The notes below the pieces were generated by a model. That model ran no database searches, was not told the origin of the DNA, and saw only the letters and a list, made by a program, of their open reading frames with translations. Positions 1 through 5,086 of a DNA stretch of 5,086 nt are shown in pieces (within the stretch, counting starts at the first letter, position 1; each line of letters begins with the position of its first letter). This DNA is from an uncultured Shinella sp. (lineage in GTDB: Bacteria > Pseudomonadota > Alphaproteobacteria > Rhizobiales > Rhizobiaceae): contig NZ_CAMLFY010000201.1 in assembly GCF_946479415.1 (NCBI RefSeq), forward strand, positions 1-5,086, read 5' to 3'. The position numbers and the translations under genes were made by a program.

Positions 1-1098
1 CCAGCAGGCGTCGTGGCCGGCGCCGGAGATGATGTTCATGTGGCTGTAGCCGAGGTCCTCCGCCGCCTTGCGCACGGCCGAGACGAGCGTCGGGTCGAAG
101 GTGACGGGATCGAAATGGCCGACGGCCTCGACGGAACAGCCCACGCCGAGCGCGTCGCAAATCTTCGGCGCTTCCGCTTCGATGCGGGCGCGCATGCCGT
201 CGAGTTTCGCCTGGTCGGGCGAGCGGATGTCGACGGTGAAGACGACCTTGCCGGGCAGCACGTTGCGCGAATTGGGCGAGAAGAACACCTGGCCGACACC
301 GCCCACGGCGCCCGGCTGGTTTTCCATGGCGACCGTCTGCACCATTTCAAGGATGCGCGCCATCGCAAGGCCGGCATTGACGCGCAGGTTCATCGGCGTC
401 GAGCCGGTATGCGCCTCGCGGCCGGTCAGCGTGAATTCCAGCCACCACAGGCCCTGACAGTGCGTGACGACGCCGATGTCCTTCTTCTCGGCTTCGAGGA
501 TCGGGCCCTGCTCGATGTGATATTCAAAATAGGCGTGCATCTTGCGCGCGCCCACCGTCTCGTCGCCGATCCAGCCGATGCGCTTCAGTTCGTCGCTGAA
601 GGTCTTGCCCTCGGGATCCTTGCGACCATAGGCATAATCCTGGCTATGCACGCCGGCAAAGACGCCGGAGGCGAGCATGGCCGGCGCGAAGCGCGCGCCT
701 TCCTCGTTCGTCCAGTTGGTGACGACGATCGGATGTTTCGTTTTGATGCCGAGATCGTTCAGCGAGCGGATGACTTCGAGACCGGCGAGCACGCCGAGCA
801 CGCCGTCATATTTGCCGCCGGTCGGCTGGGTATCGAGATGCGAGCCGACATAGACGGGCAGAGCATCGGGGTCCGAGCCCTCGCGCGTCATGAACATGTT
901 GCCCATGGTATCGACGCCCATCGAAAGGCCGGCGCCCTCGCACCAGGTCTGGAAGAGGCGGCGGCCTTCGGCGTCGGAATCGGTCAGCGTCTGGCGATTG
1001 TTGCCGCCGGCAATGCCGGGGCCGATCTTCGCCATGTCCATGAGGGTGTCCCACAGGCGGTCCGCGTTGACACGCATGTTCTCGCCGGGTGCGGCCAT
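1..1098 (-). CDS. Zn-dependent carbamoyl-amide hydrolase (M20 family), probable beta-ureidopropionase; 3' end cut off
   Basis: The reverse strand reads 366 codons from ATG at 1098 to the window edge without a stop; family members are about 410-420 residues, so roughly the last 50 are missing. A GGGAG Shine-Dalgarno at 1107-1111, 8 bases before the ATG, supports this start. Visible di-metal amidohydrolase motifs are GSHLDT (85-90, H87), GGKYDG (D98), TNEEG (E132 as likely general base, E133 as likely metal ligand), EYHIEQGP (H194), REAHTGSTPM (H230, dimerisation/substrate region), SPNSRNVLPG (274-283) and SGAGHDA (358-364). The last metal-binding His lies outside the window. The family covers beta-ureidopropionase, allantoate amidohydrolase and L-carbamoylase, which motifs alone do not separate. 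The adjacent divergent rutR favours N-carbamoyl-beta-alanine hydrolysis, the final step of reductive pyrimidine breakdown in the cytoplasm. Substrate assignment is inference. Confidence 0.93.
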   Translation of the reverse strand, partial: MAAPGENMRVNADRLWDTLMDMAKIGPGIAGGNNRQTLTDSDAEGRRLFQTWCEGAGLSMGVDTMGNMFMTREGSDPDALPVYVGSHLDTQPTGGKYDGVLGVLAGLEVIRSLNDLGIKTKHPIVVTNWTNEEGARFAPAMLASGVFAGVHSQDYAYGRKDPEGKTFSDELKRIGWIGDETVGARKMHAYFEYHIEQGPILEAEKKDIGVVTHCQGLWWLEFTLTGREAHTGSTPMNLRVNAGLAMARILEMVQTVAMENQPGAVGGVGQVFFSPNSRNVLPGKVVFTVDIRSPDQAKLDGMRARIEAEAPKICDALGVGCSVEAVGHFDPVTFDPTLVSAVRKAAEDLGYSHMNIISGAGHDACW

Positions 1099-1193
1099 GT
1101 CGTATGCTCCCACGCTTCGGGCTTTCAAAGCCTCAATCTGTTCCCACCGGCTGGCGACGCGCTTGTTTGTTTTGCGCCTGTCCGACTCAGCAG

Positions 1194-1222
1194 TTGCCTT
1201 TACTTGATAACTGTCTGATAAT
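1194..1222 (+). promoter_or_regulatory. Candidate sigma70-type promoter of rutR
   Basis: TTGCCT (1194-1199) and GATAAT (1217-1222) are separated by exactly 17 bases. The -10 box matches TATAAT at 5 of 6 positions and the -35 box matches TTGACA at 4 of 6. Transcription would start near 1229, inside the RutR operator that begins at the next base, and would give an approximately 144-base leader before the rutR ATG at 1373. Placement is by consensus only. Confidence 0.55.
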
Positions 1223-1238
1223 TTGACCGGTTGGTAAA
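1223..1238. promoter_or_regulatory. RutR operator (near-consensus palindrome)
   Basis: The 16-mer TTGACCGGTTGGTAAA matches the E. coli RutR consensus TTGACCAnnTGGTCAA, as I recall it, at 12 of 14 defined positions. It lies in the intergenic region between the hydrolase and rutR, directly behind the GATAAT -10 box, so bound protein would cover the rutR transcription start. It also overlaps the -10 of the weaker leftward promoter candidate. By analogy with E. coli RutR, which releases DNA on binding uracil or thymine, this site should give autorepression of rutR and pyrimidine-inducible expression of the hydrolase. The match is directly visible; the regulation is inferred. Confidence 0.75.
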
Positions 1239-1265
1239 CATTACAGCTTCCGTTGCGGCACTCAA
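1238..1265 (-). promoter_or_regulatory. Weak candidate promoter of the hydrolase gene, facing the rutR promoter
   Basis: On the reverse strand TTGAGT (1265-1260) and TAATGT (1243-1238) are 16 bases apart. The -35 box is reasonable but the -10 box is poor. If real, transcription would start around 1231, inside the RutR operator, leaving a leader of about 130 bases before the hydrolase ATG at 1098. I found no better leftward promoter between 1099 and 1372, so it is listed as a candidate only. Confidence 0.25.
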
Positions 1266-1332
1266 GCCGAAAAACCAAAAACCTTGAGGTCTCGCCCAAG
1301 AAAATGGCGGCTGGTTAAACTGGTGAATTTGG

Positions 1333-1362
1333 CGGCACTTTTCGCAATGATGGAAAGTGCCG
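1333..1362 (+). repeat. Perfect 9-bp inverted repeat in the rutR leader, abutting the Shine-Dalgarno
   Basis: CGGCACTTT (1333-1341) and AAAGTGCCG (1354-1362) are exact reverse complements separated by 12 bases. In RNA they would form a stable 9-bp stem. The last stem base, G1362, is the first base of the GAGGGGG ribosome binding stretch (1362-1368) of rutR. It could be a translational control hairpin or a second operator for another dimeric regulator. It is not a RutR consensus site and no U-tract follows, so an intrinsic terminator is unlikely. Confidence 0.6.
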
Positions 1363-1372
1363 AGGGGGCAAG

Positions 1373-2035
1373 ATGGCACTACCAAGGGCGGCCAGAACAC
1401 AGCGGCGCACGCGCATCCAGGAGGCGAAGGAGGAGCAGATCCTTGAGGCGGCGCTGGAGGTCTTTTCGCTGCACGGGTTCCGCGGGGCGACCGTGGACCA
1501 GATCGCCGAAGTGGCGGGCATGTCGAAGCCGAACCTGCTCTATTATTTCCGCACCAAGGAGACGATGCACCGGGCGCTGATCACCCGCGTGCTCGACACC
1601 TGGCTCGATCCGCTGCGCGAGTTCGATGCCGAGGGCAATCCCGTTTCGGAAATCCGCAGCTATATCAGGCGCAAGCTCGAGATGGCGCGCGATTTCCCCC
1701 GCGAAAGCCGACTTTTCGCCAATGAAATTCTGCAGGGCGCGCCCAATATCGAAGACGAGCTGAAAGGCCCGCTGAAATCCCTCGTCGATGAAAAGGCCGA
1801 GGTGATCCGGAGCTGGGCCAAGGCGGGCAAGATCGCCAAATGCGATCCCTATCACCTGATCTTCTCGATCTGGTCAACGACCCAGCACTATGCCGACTTC
1901 GACGTGCAGGTGCGCGCCGTGCTGGGGCAGGATCAGTCCGGCGAAGGCCGGTTCGAGGATGCGGCGCGCTTCCTCGAACAGCTCTTCATCGGCGGGCTGC
2001 ATGTCAGCGAGGAGCCGGCCCAGATTTCGACTTGA
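1373..2035 (+). CDS. rutR: RutR, TetR-family pyrimidine-responsive transcriptional regulator
   Basis: The product is 220 residues, the usual length for RutR (E. coli 212). A basic N-terminal tail (RAARTQRRTRIQ) leads into a TetR helix-turn-helix at about 20-66, with VDQIAEVAGMSKPNLLYYF at 41-59 as the turn and recognition helix. The ligand/dimerisation domain keeps stretches I recognise from E. coli RutR: ESRLFANEILQGAP (111-124), LVDEKAEVI (137-145), and HLIFSIWSTTQHYADF (161-176), whose W167 and Q171 fall at the same positions as in the E. coli IWASTQHYADF segment. The ATG at 1373 is preceded by GAGGGGG (1362-1368). In E. coli, RutR represses pyrimidine degradation genes and is released by uracil or thymine. 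Here the divergent neighbour is a carbamoyl-amide hydrolase, consistent with control of the reductive route. The 3' end overlaps the convergent opgC-like gene by 32 bases. Confidence 0.93.
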   Translation: MALPRAARTQRRTRIQEAKEEQILEAALEVFSLHGFRGATVDQIAEVAGMSKPNLLYYFRTKETMHRALITRVLDTWLDPLREFDAEGNPVSEIRSYIRRKLEMARDFPRESRLFANEILQGAPNIEDELKGPLKSLVDEKAEVIRSWAKAGKIAKCDPYHLIFSIWSTTQHYADFDVQVRAVLGQDQSGEGRFEDAARFLEQLFIGGLHVSEEPAQIST

Positions 2036-3251
2036 CCGGTTCCGTCTTCGGCTGGCCGAAAAGGCTGGCCGCGATCTGCTCGCGCTCGCGCCAGAGGGCG
2101 GGCAGGGACAAGAGGCCGATGCAGACCACGGCGATCGTCGTCTTGGTGAGCTGCGAGAGTTCCGGCGTGCGGCCATCGACATAGTAGATCGCGTAGACGA
2201 TGGCGACGTGCCAGACATAGACCTGCAGAGAATGGCGGCCGAGCAGGCGCAGGAAGCGCAGCATGAAGACGGCCGTGACACCGCGCGCGAAGCTACGGAT
2301 CCAGACATTGTGATGCTTCGGACCGGCAATCAGCACCCAGGCAAGGCCGATCGCGACGGCGGCGAAATTCAGGAGATAGACCGGGCCGAAATCCGCGCGA
2401 ATTTCCATCGTCGCGAACTTGTCGAGCACCGATTGCGGCAAGAGATCCCAGGCGGTGACGATGCGCAGCGGCAGGAAGAATAGGCAGATGGCAAGGGCGG
2501 CCTTCGGCAGCAGCGTCTTTTCCGGCGAGAAGATGCGGTTCCAGTCGATCCTGTTTTGCGCGGTGAGAACGCCGATCACCATCGCCGAGAAGAAGACGAT
2601 CTGCCAGCCCAGCATGTTGAAGCTTGCGCGGATGCCCTGATTGTCGACGCCCATCACGAGCGTATTGAGCGGATCGGTGACGAAACGCTGGAGCCCGAGC
2701 TGGGCGGCCATCCAGACGAGCAGCGATCCGGCCAGAACCTGCGCCCACTTGCCCCGCAGGCACAGCCAGACGAGTGGCGGCGCGAAAAGCATGTAGACGA
2801 TATATTGCGGCAGGATATCCATGAAGGTCGGCTGGAACAGGAAGGTGGCGATGGCCGCCAGCCGGACCGGTTCGTCGAAATTCGTCGTGCCGAGCCAGTT
2901 GTACCAAAGCCGGTAGGCATCCGGCAGGAAGAGCTGCACGACGAGCACGGCCATGACCGTGCCCATGGCATAACGATAGAGTTCGAAGGCGCGGTTGTGC
3001 AAAAGCTGGCGGCCGGTGTCGTAGCCTGACTTCAGCATCTTGCGGGCATAGACCATGCCGATCAGCAGGCCGGAGAGGAAGACGAAGCCCTGTGCGTCCT
3101 CGACAAAGGCAAACTGGCGATGATTGACCTCCATCATCCAGTAGCCGCCGACAAAGATCAGGTGATTGATGAGCATGAAGACCAGAAAATAGCCTCGCAT
3201 GCCATCGATGATGTCAAATCGCTTCAAAATATGCGCTCCGTCGATACTCAT
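2004..3251 (-). CDS. opgC: OpgC-family polytopic membrane acyltransferase
   Basis: The 415-residue product has about ten hydrophobic segments, at roughly 20-38, 54-69, 96-110, 147-165, 171-186, 213-230, 251-267, 290-309, 323-357 (probably two) and 371-387. The N-terminus RFDIIDGMRGYFLVFMLINH places R19 eleven residues before H30, the R-x10-H pattern of acyltransferase-3 enzymes, where the His is essential. EDAQGFVFLSG (51-61) and LLGRHSLQVYVWH (336-348) are typical of OpgC proteins. In Rhodobacter, OpgC succinylates osmoregulated periplasmic glucans; here the acceptor (such as cyclic beta-glucan) and acyl donor are inferred. I chose ATG at 3251; a TTG at 3263 would add four residues, but it coincides with the only Shine-Dalgarno-like bases (GGGG, 3258-3261). 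The gene lies 54 bases behind the EamA transporter and is probably co-transcribed with it. Confidence 0.82.
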   Translation of the reverse strand: MSIDGAHILKRFDIIDGMRGYFLVFMLINHLIFVGGYWMMEVNHRQFAFVEDAQGFVFLSGLLIGMVYARKMLKSGYDTGRQLLHNRAFELYRYAMGTVMAVLVVQLFLPDAYRLWYNWLGTTNFDEPVRLAAIATFLFQPTFMDILPQYIVYMLFAPPLVWLCLRGKWAQVLAGSLLVWMAAQLGLQRFVTDPLNTLVMGVDNQGIRASFNMLGWQIVFFSAMVIGVLTAQNRIDWNRIFSPEKTLLPKAALAICLFFLPLRIVTAWDLLPQSVLDKFATMEIRADFGPVYLLNFAAVAIGLAWVLIAGPKHHNVWIRSFARGVTAVFMLRFLRLLGRHSLQVYVWHVAIVYAIYYVDGRTPELSQLTKTTIAVVCIGLLSLPALWREREQIAASLFGQPKTEPVKSKSGPAPR

Positions 3252-3256
3252 GGTGC

Positions 3257-3269
3257 GCCCCAACGGGGC
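3257..3269 (-). promoter_or_regulatory. Small hairpin over the opgC-like gene's ribosome binding site
   Basis: In the minus-strand transcript GCCCC (3269-3265), loop GUU, and GGGGC (3261-3257) form a perfect 5-bp GC stem. The right arm contains the only Shine-Dalgarno-like bases, six bases before the ATG at 3251. Folding would mask them, which could make translation weak or depend on ribosomes arriving from the upstream transporter gene. The stem is visible; the role is inference. Confidence 0.35.
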
Positions 3270-3305
3270 CGCAACGCATGAGGCGGCGGATCGTTCCGAG
3301 AAAAG

Positions 3306-4244
3306 TCAGTCCGGCAGGAAGGCCATCAGCGCGAGGCCGCAAGCCGTGATCAGCGCGCCGGCGAGCACCGGAAGGCTGGCCCAGCCATGGCCCAGAATGC
3401 CTTCGAGCAGAATGATGAAGCTCGGCGTGAGATAGCCGTAGCCGAGAACCTTCGAGGCCGGCAGGCGCATCGAGGCATATTGCAGGAGGAGGAACGTGCC
3501 GGCCGTCGTGACGACGGCGAGATAGGTGACGGCGGCGTAGACGGTCACCGGCAGGGCGGAGAAATCCGTCGCGACGAGGCCGCGGATGCCGGGCGCGATC
3601 AGCCAGATCGCGGCGCCGGCCGTGACCCAGAAGCCGAAGGCGACGGCGGGCTCGCCGCGGTCGAAGCGGCGGATCAGCGGCACATAGAGCGCGTGGCAGA
3701 CGACGCCGGCAAAGAAGATCATCTCGCCGGTGCCGACGTCGAAGGCGAGGATATCGGCGATATTGCCGCGAAAGATTACCCAGACGGCGCCGGCTGCCGC
3801 GATGACGAGGCCGGCCAGCACGCCGGGACGCGTCTTCTGGCCCAGCACGGGAAGCGCAAAGCCGGCGCTCAAGAGCGGCATCAGGGTAAAGACGGCGCCT
3901 GTCGCGATGGGGCTGGTATATTCCAGCGCGGTAAACATGGTGAGCATGTAGATGGCGATGAGCCCGCCGAGCAGGAGGAAGCGCCAGATTTCCTTCGGCC
4001 AGACGGCCGGCACCCGAAAGGCGCCGAAAGCAAGGGCGGCCATGACGACGATGGTCATGATATAGCGCCAGAGCGTCAGCGGCTCGGCCTCCATGTAACG
4101 CGCCGCCAGCCCACCGAAGGAGAACGAGCCGGCGATCAGCACCGCGAAGAGCAGCATGGCGAGATGGCCCTTGAGCTTCTCGCGGCCCGTGGCATGGGTG
4201 GAGAGGCCCGCCCGGGCCGGCATACGTTTCGTCAAGAAAATCAT
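3306..4244 (-). CDS. EamA/DMT-superfamily transporter, ten transmembrane helices
   Basis: The product is 312 residues, the normal length for a two-domain EamA (DUF6) permease. Hydrophobic helices fall at about 29-47, 57-75, 86-104, 111-131, 141-158 (first EamA repeat) and 173-191, 201-219, 234-254, 267-285, 291-309 (second repeat). Typical features are ALEYTSPIATGAVFTLMPLLSA (106-127) in helix 4 and the matching YASMRLPASKVLGYGYLTPSF (256-276) in the second half. Members sit in the inner membrane and move metabolites, amino acids or purines; the substrate cannot be read from sequence. The ATG at 4244 lacks a proper Shine-Dalgarno (AGG lies directly against it) and gives a 28-residue hydrophilic lead. 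ATG at 4223 is an alternative, also without a good site. It is the first recognised gene of a probable minus-strand pair with the opgC-like gene. Confidence 0.92.
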   Translation of the reverse strand: MIFLTKRMPARAGLSTHATGREKLKGHLAMLLFAVLIAGSFSFGGLAARYMEAEPLTLWRYIMTIVVMAALAFGAFRVPAVWPKEIWRFLLLGGLIAIYMLTMFTALEYTSPIATGAVFTLMPLLSAGFALPVLGQKTRPGVLAGLVIAAAGAVWVIFRGNIADILAFDVGTGEMIFFAGVVCHALYVPLIRRFDRGEPAVAFGFWVTAGAAIWLIAPGIRGLVATDFSALPVTVYAAVTYLAVVTTAGTFLLLQYASMRLPASKVLGYGYLTPSFIILLEGILGHGWASLPVLAGALITACGLALMAFLPD

Positions 4245-4332
4245 CCTATTGTCTGCGGCGCGGCATGGTCATAGAGCAAGTCCGCCCAAAGTGCGATGCG
4301 GTTTGTTCCCGCGTCCGCGCGATGAAGGATCC

Positions 4333-4346
4333 GGCGCTTTCGCGCC
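4333..4346 (-). other. Short GC stem with GAAA tetraloop in the transporter leader
   Basis: Read on the minus strand this is GGCGC-GAAA-GCGCC, a perfect 5-bp stem closed by a GNRA-type tetraloop, about 90 bases before the transporter ATG in the 162-base divergent spacer (4245-4406). No U-run follows in either direction, so it is not an intrinsic terminator. It may be a stabilising 5' leader element or chance in GC-rich DNA. No convincing promoter was found in this spacer for either divergent gene. Confidence 0.25.
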
Positions 4347-4406
4347 TCACCCCACAGGAAAACCGCAATCGCCACCCATATCCGGCGAGACAGAAAAGGA
4401 GAGGCA

Positions 4407-5039
4407 ATGACGACCGGCATCGGCTTCAAGGATACCGACCGCAAGACGAGCGAACTGCTCGAGGACATCATTCACGCGATCAAGGGCGAGCACATCACAC
4501 TGCGCGACCTTTTGGCGATGATGGGTGAAAGCGGCCTCCTGCTTCTCTGCGCCTTCCTGTCCTTGCCCTTCCTGTTTCCGGTGTCCATTCCCGGCGTCTC
4601 CACGGTGTTCGGTGCCGGCATCGTGCTGATCAGTGCTGCGATCACGCTCAATCGTCTGCCCTGGCTGCCGGCAAAGGTTGCCGACCGTCGGCTGGAGAGC
4701 GGCAAGCTCCGGCCGGTTCTGGAGCGCGGCGTGACCTTCCTGCGCAAGATCGACCGGTTCTTCAAGCCGCGCATGATGAGCCTTGCCTCCGGCGCGGTGA
4801 TGAACCGTGTCAACGGTCTGGTGCTGATGGGTGCCGGCCTCCTGCTCATGGCGCCGCTCGGTTTTGTTCCCTTCTCAAACACCCTGCCGGGTGTCGCGAT
4901 CCTGCTGCTCGCCGCCGGCATTTCGCAGCGCGACGGCCTGATCGTGCTGGCGGGCTATGTGATGGTGGTGCTGACGATCGTGTATTTTGCGGCGCTCGGG
5001 TTTCTTGCCTACAGCGCCGGCAATAGCTTTTTCGGGTGA
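4407..5039 (+). CDS. exoD: ExoD-family exopolysaccharide-associated membrane protein
   Basis: The product is 210 residues, standard for the ExoD family. A soluble N-terminus (TSELLEDIIHAIKGEHITLRDLLAMMGESG, about 14-43) precedes hydrophobic segments at about 43-60, 62-82, 135-155, 158-174 and 177-202. Signature stretches are FLSLPFLFPVSIPGVSTVFG (50-69), the LPWLPAKVADRRL loop (84-96), and APLGFVPFSNTLPG (149-162). The two FP-x-PG stretches look like an internal duplication. ATG at 4407 has a strong AAGGAG (4396-4401) five bases upstream. In Sinorhizobium meliloti, exoD mutants show altered exopolysaccharide, alkali sensitivity and defective nodule invasion, but the biochemical role is unresolved. 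Genomes may carry more than one ExoD-like gene, so orthology to S. meliloti exoD is not proven. It is divergent from the transporter gene, and no terminator is visible before the window ends. Confidence 0.88.
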   Translation: MTTGIGFKDTDRKTSELLEDIIHAIKGEHITLRDLLAMMGESGLLLLCAFLSLPFLFPVSIPGVSTVFGAGIVLISAAITLNRLPWLPAKVADRRLESGKLRPVLERGVTFLRKIDRFFKPRMMSLASGAVMNRVNGLVLMGAGLLLMAPLGFVPFSNTLPGVAILLLAAGISQRDGLIVLAGYVMVVLTIVYFAALGFLAYSAGNSFFG

Positions 5040-5064
5040 TTTTTATAGGGAGGCATTTGCGGCC

Positions 5065-5086
5065 ACCCCCCTCTGCCCTGCCGGGC
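5065..5086. repeat. Possible start of a dispersed rhizobial intergenic palindromic repeat, cut by the window edge
   Basis: After the exoD-like stop at 5037-5039 the tail becomes C-rich. ACCCCCCTCTGCC (5065-5077) followed by CTGCCGGGC (5078-5086) resembles the first half of C-rich palindromic elements (RIME-like family) that are scattered between genes in Rhizobium and Sinorhizobium. Those typically continue into a block of C's and then its G-rich complement. Only one arm would be in this window, so the palindrome cannot be confirmed. The resemblance is from memory, not from a search. Confidence 0.35.

Noticed and set aside
13..1218. 401-codon open frame on the plus strand
   Set aside because: It is antisense to the M20 hydrolase, whose frame carries all expected metal-site motifs in order. 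Its product is rich in His, Arg, Ala and Asp without family features, which is typical of a GC-rich shadow.
1379..1855. 158-codon minus-strand frame opposite rutR
   Set aside because: rutR on the plus strand aligns throughout with the known RutR pattern; the reverse frame has no ribosome site or family signature.
2047..2060. Palindrome TTCGGCTGGCCGAA just after rutR as a terminator
   Set aside because: The effective stem is five pairs with a four-base loop and no U-run in the rutR transcript; it is also inside the opgC-like coding region, encoding its C-terminal tail.
3252..3263. TTG start at 3263 for the opgC-like gene
   Set aside because: It adds only four residues, has no Shine-Dalgarno of its own, and overlaps the GGGG stretch that best serves the ATG at 3251.
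3387..4274. 295-codon open frame on the plus strand
   Set aside because: It lies opposite the ten-helix EamA transporter. The product is a hydrophilic run of G, D, E, R and H with no recognisable domain, as expected opposite a membrane protein gene.
1..5086. A novel defence, mobile, CRISPR or RNA-guided system
   Set aside because: No regularly spaced repeats, transposase, integrase, nuclease, tRNA gene or attachment-site features are visible; every long coding region belongs to a familiar core-genome family with uniform codon use.

Overview
The window reads as ordinary chromosomal DNA of an alphaproteobacterium, most likely a Rhizobiaceae member (Rhizobium/Agrobacterium/Sinorhizobium type). 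The reasons are high GC with strong GC3 bias in the genes, a RutR regulator beside an M20-type carbamoyl-amide hydrolase, an OpgC-family membrane acyltransferase and an ExoD-family membrane protein. This placement comes from protein recognition and composition only; no search was run.

Layout: (1) bases 1-1098, minus strand: a zinc-dependent amidohydrolase of the beta-ureidopropionase / allantoate amidohydrolase / N-carbamoyl-L-amino-acid hydrolase family, cut off by the left edge. (2) 1099-1372: a 274-base divergent intergenic region. It holds a near-consensus RutR operator (1223-1238) directly behind a good sigma70-like promoter for rutR, a weaker opposing promoter candidate for the hydrolase, and a perfect 9-bp inverted repeat that runs into the rutR ribosome binding site. 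(3) 1373-2035, plus: rutR, a TetR-family pyrimidine-sensing regulator. (4) 2004-3251, minus: an OpgC-type polytopic acyltransferase whose 3' end overlaps the 3' end of rutR by 32 bases. (5) 3306-4244, minus: a ten-helix EamA/DMT transporter, 54 bases upstream of the opgC-like gene and probably co-transcribed with it. (6) 4245-4406: a short divergent spacer. (7) 4407-5039, plus: an exoD-family gene with a strong Shine-Dalgarno. (8) 5040-5086: tail, probably the first bases of a dispersed rhizobial intergenic repeat.

Functionally there are two blocks. The left block is pyrimidine catabolism: RutR senses uracil/thymine in E. coli, and the neighbouring hydrolase fits the last step of the reductive pyrimidine pathway (N-carbamoyl-beta-alanine to beta-alanine, CO2 and ammonia). 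A single operator could control both genes. The right block is envelope-related: an OpgC-like acyltransferase that may decorate periplasmic or surface glycans, a small-molecule exporter/importer of unknown substrate, and an ExoD-like exopolysaccharide-associated membrane protein. I found no evidence of a novel defence, mobile or RNA-guided system. The most informative observations are the regulatory structures between the hydrolase and rutR.
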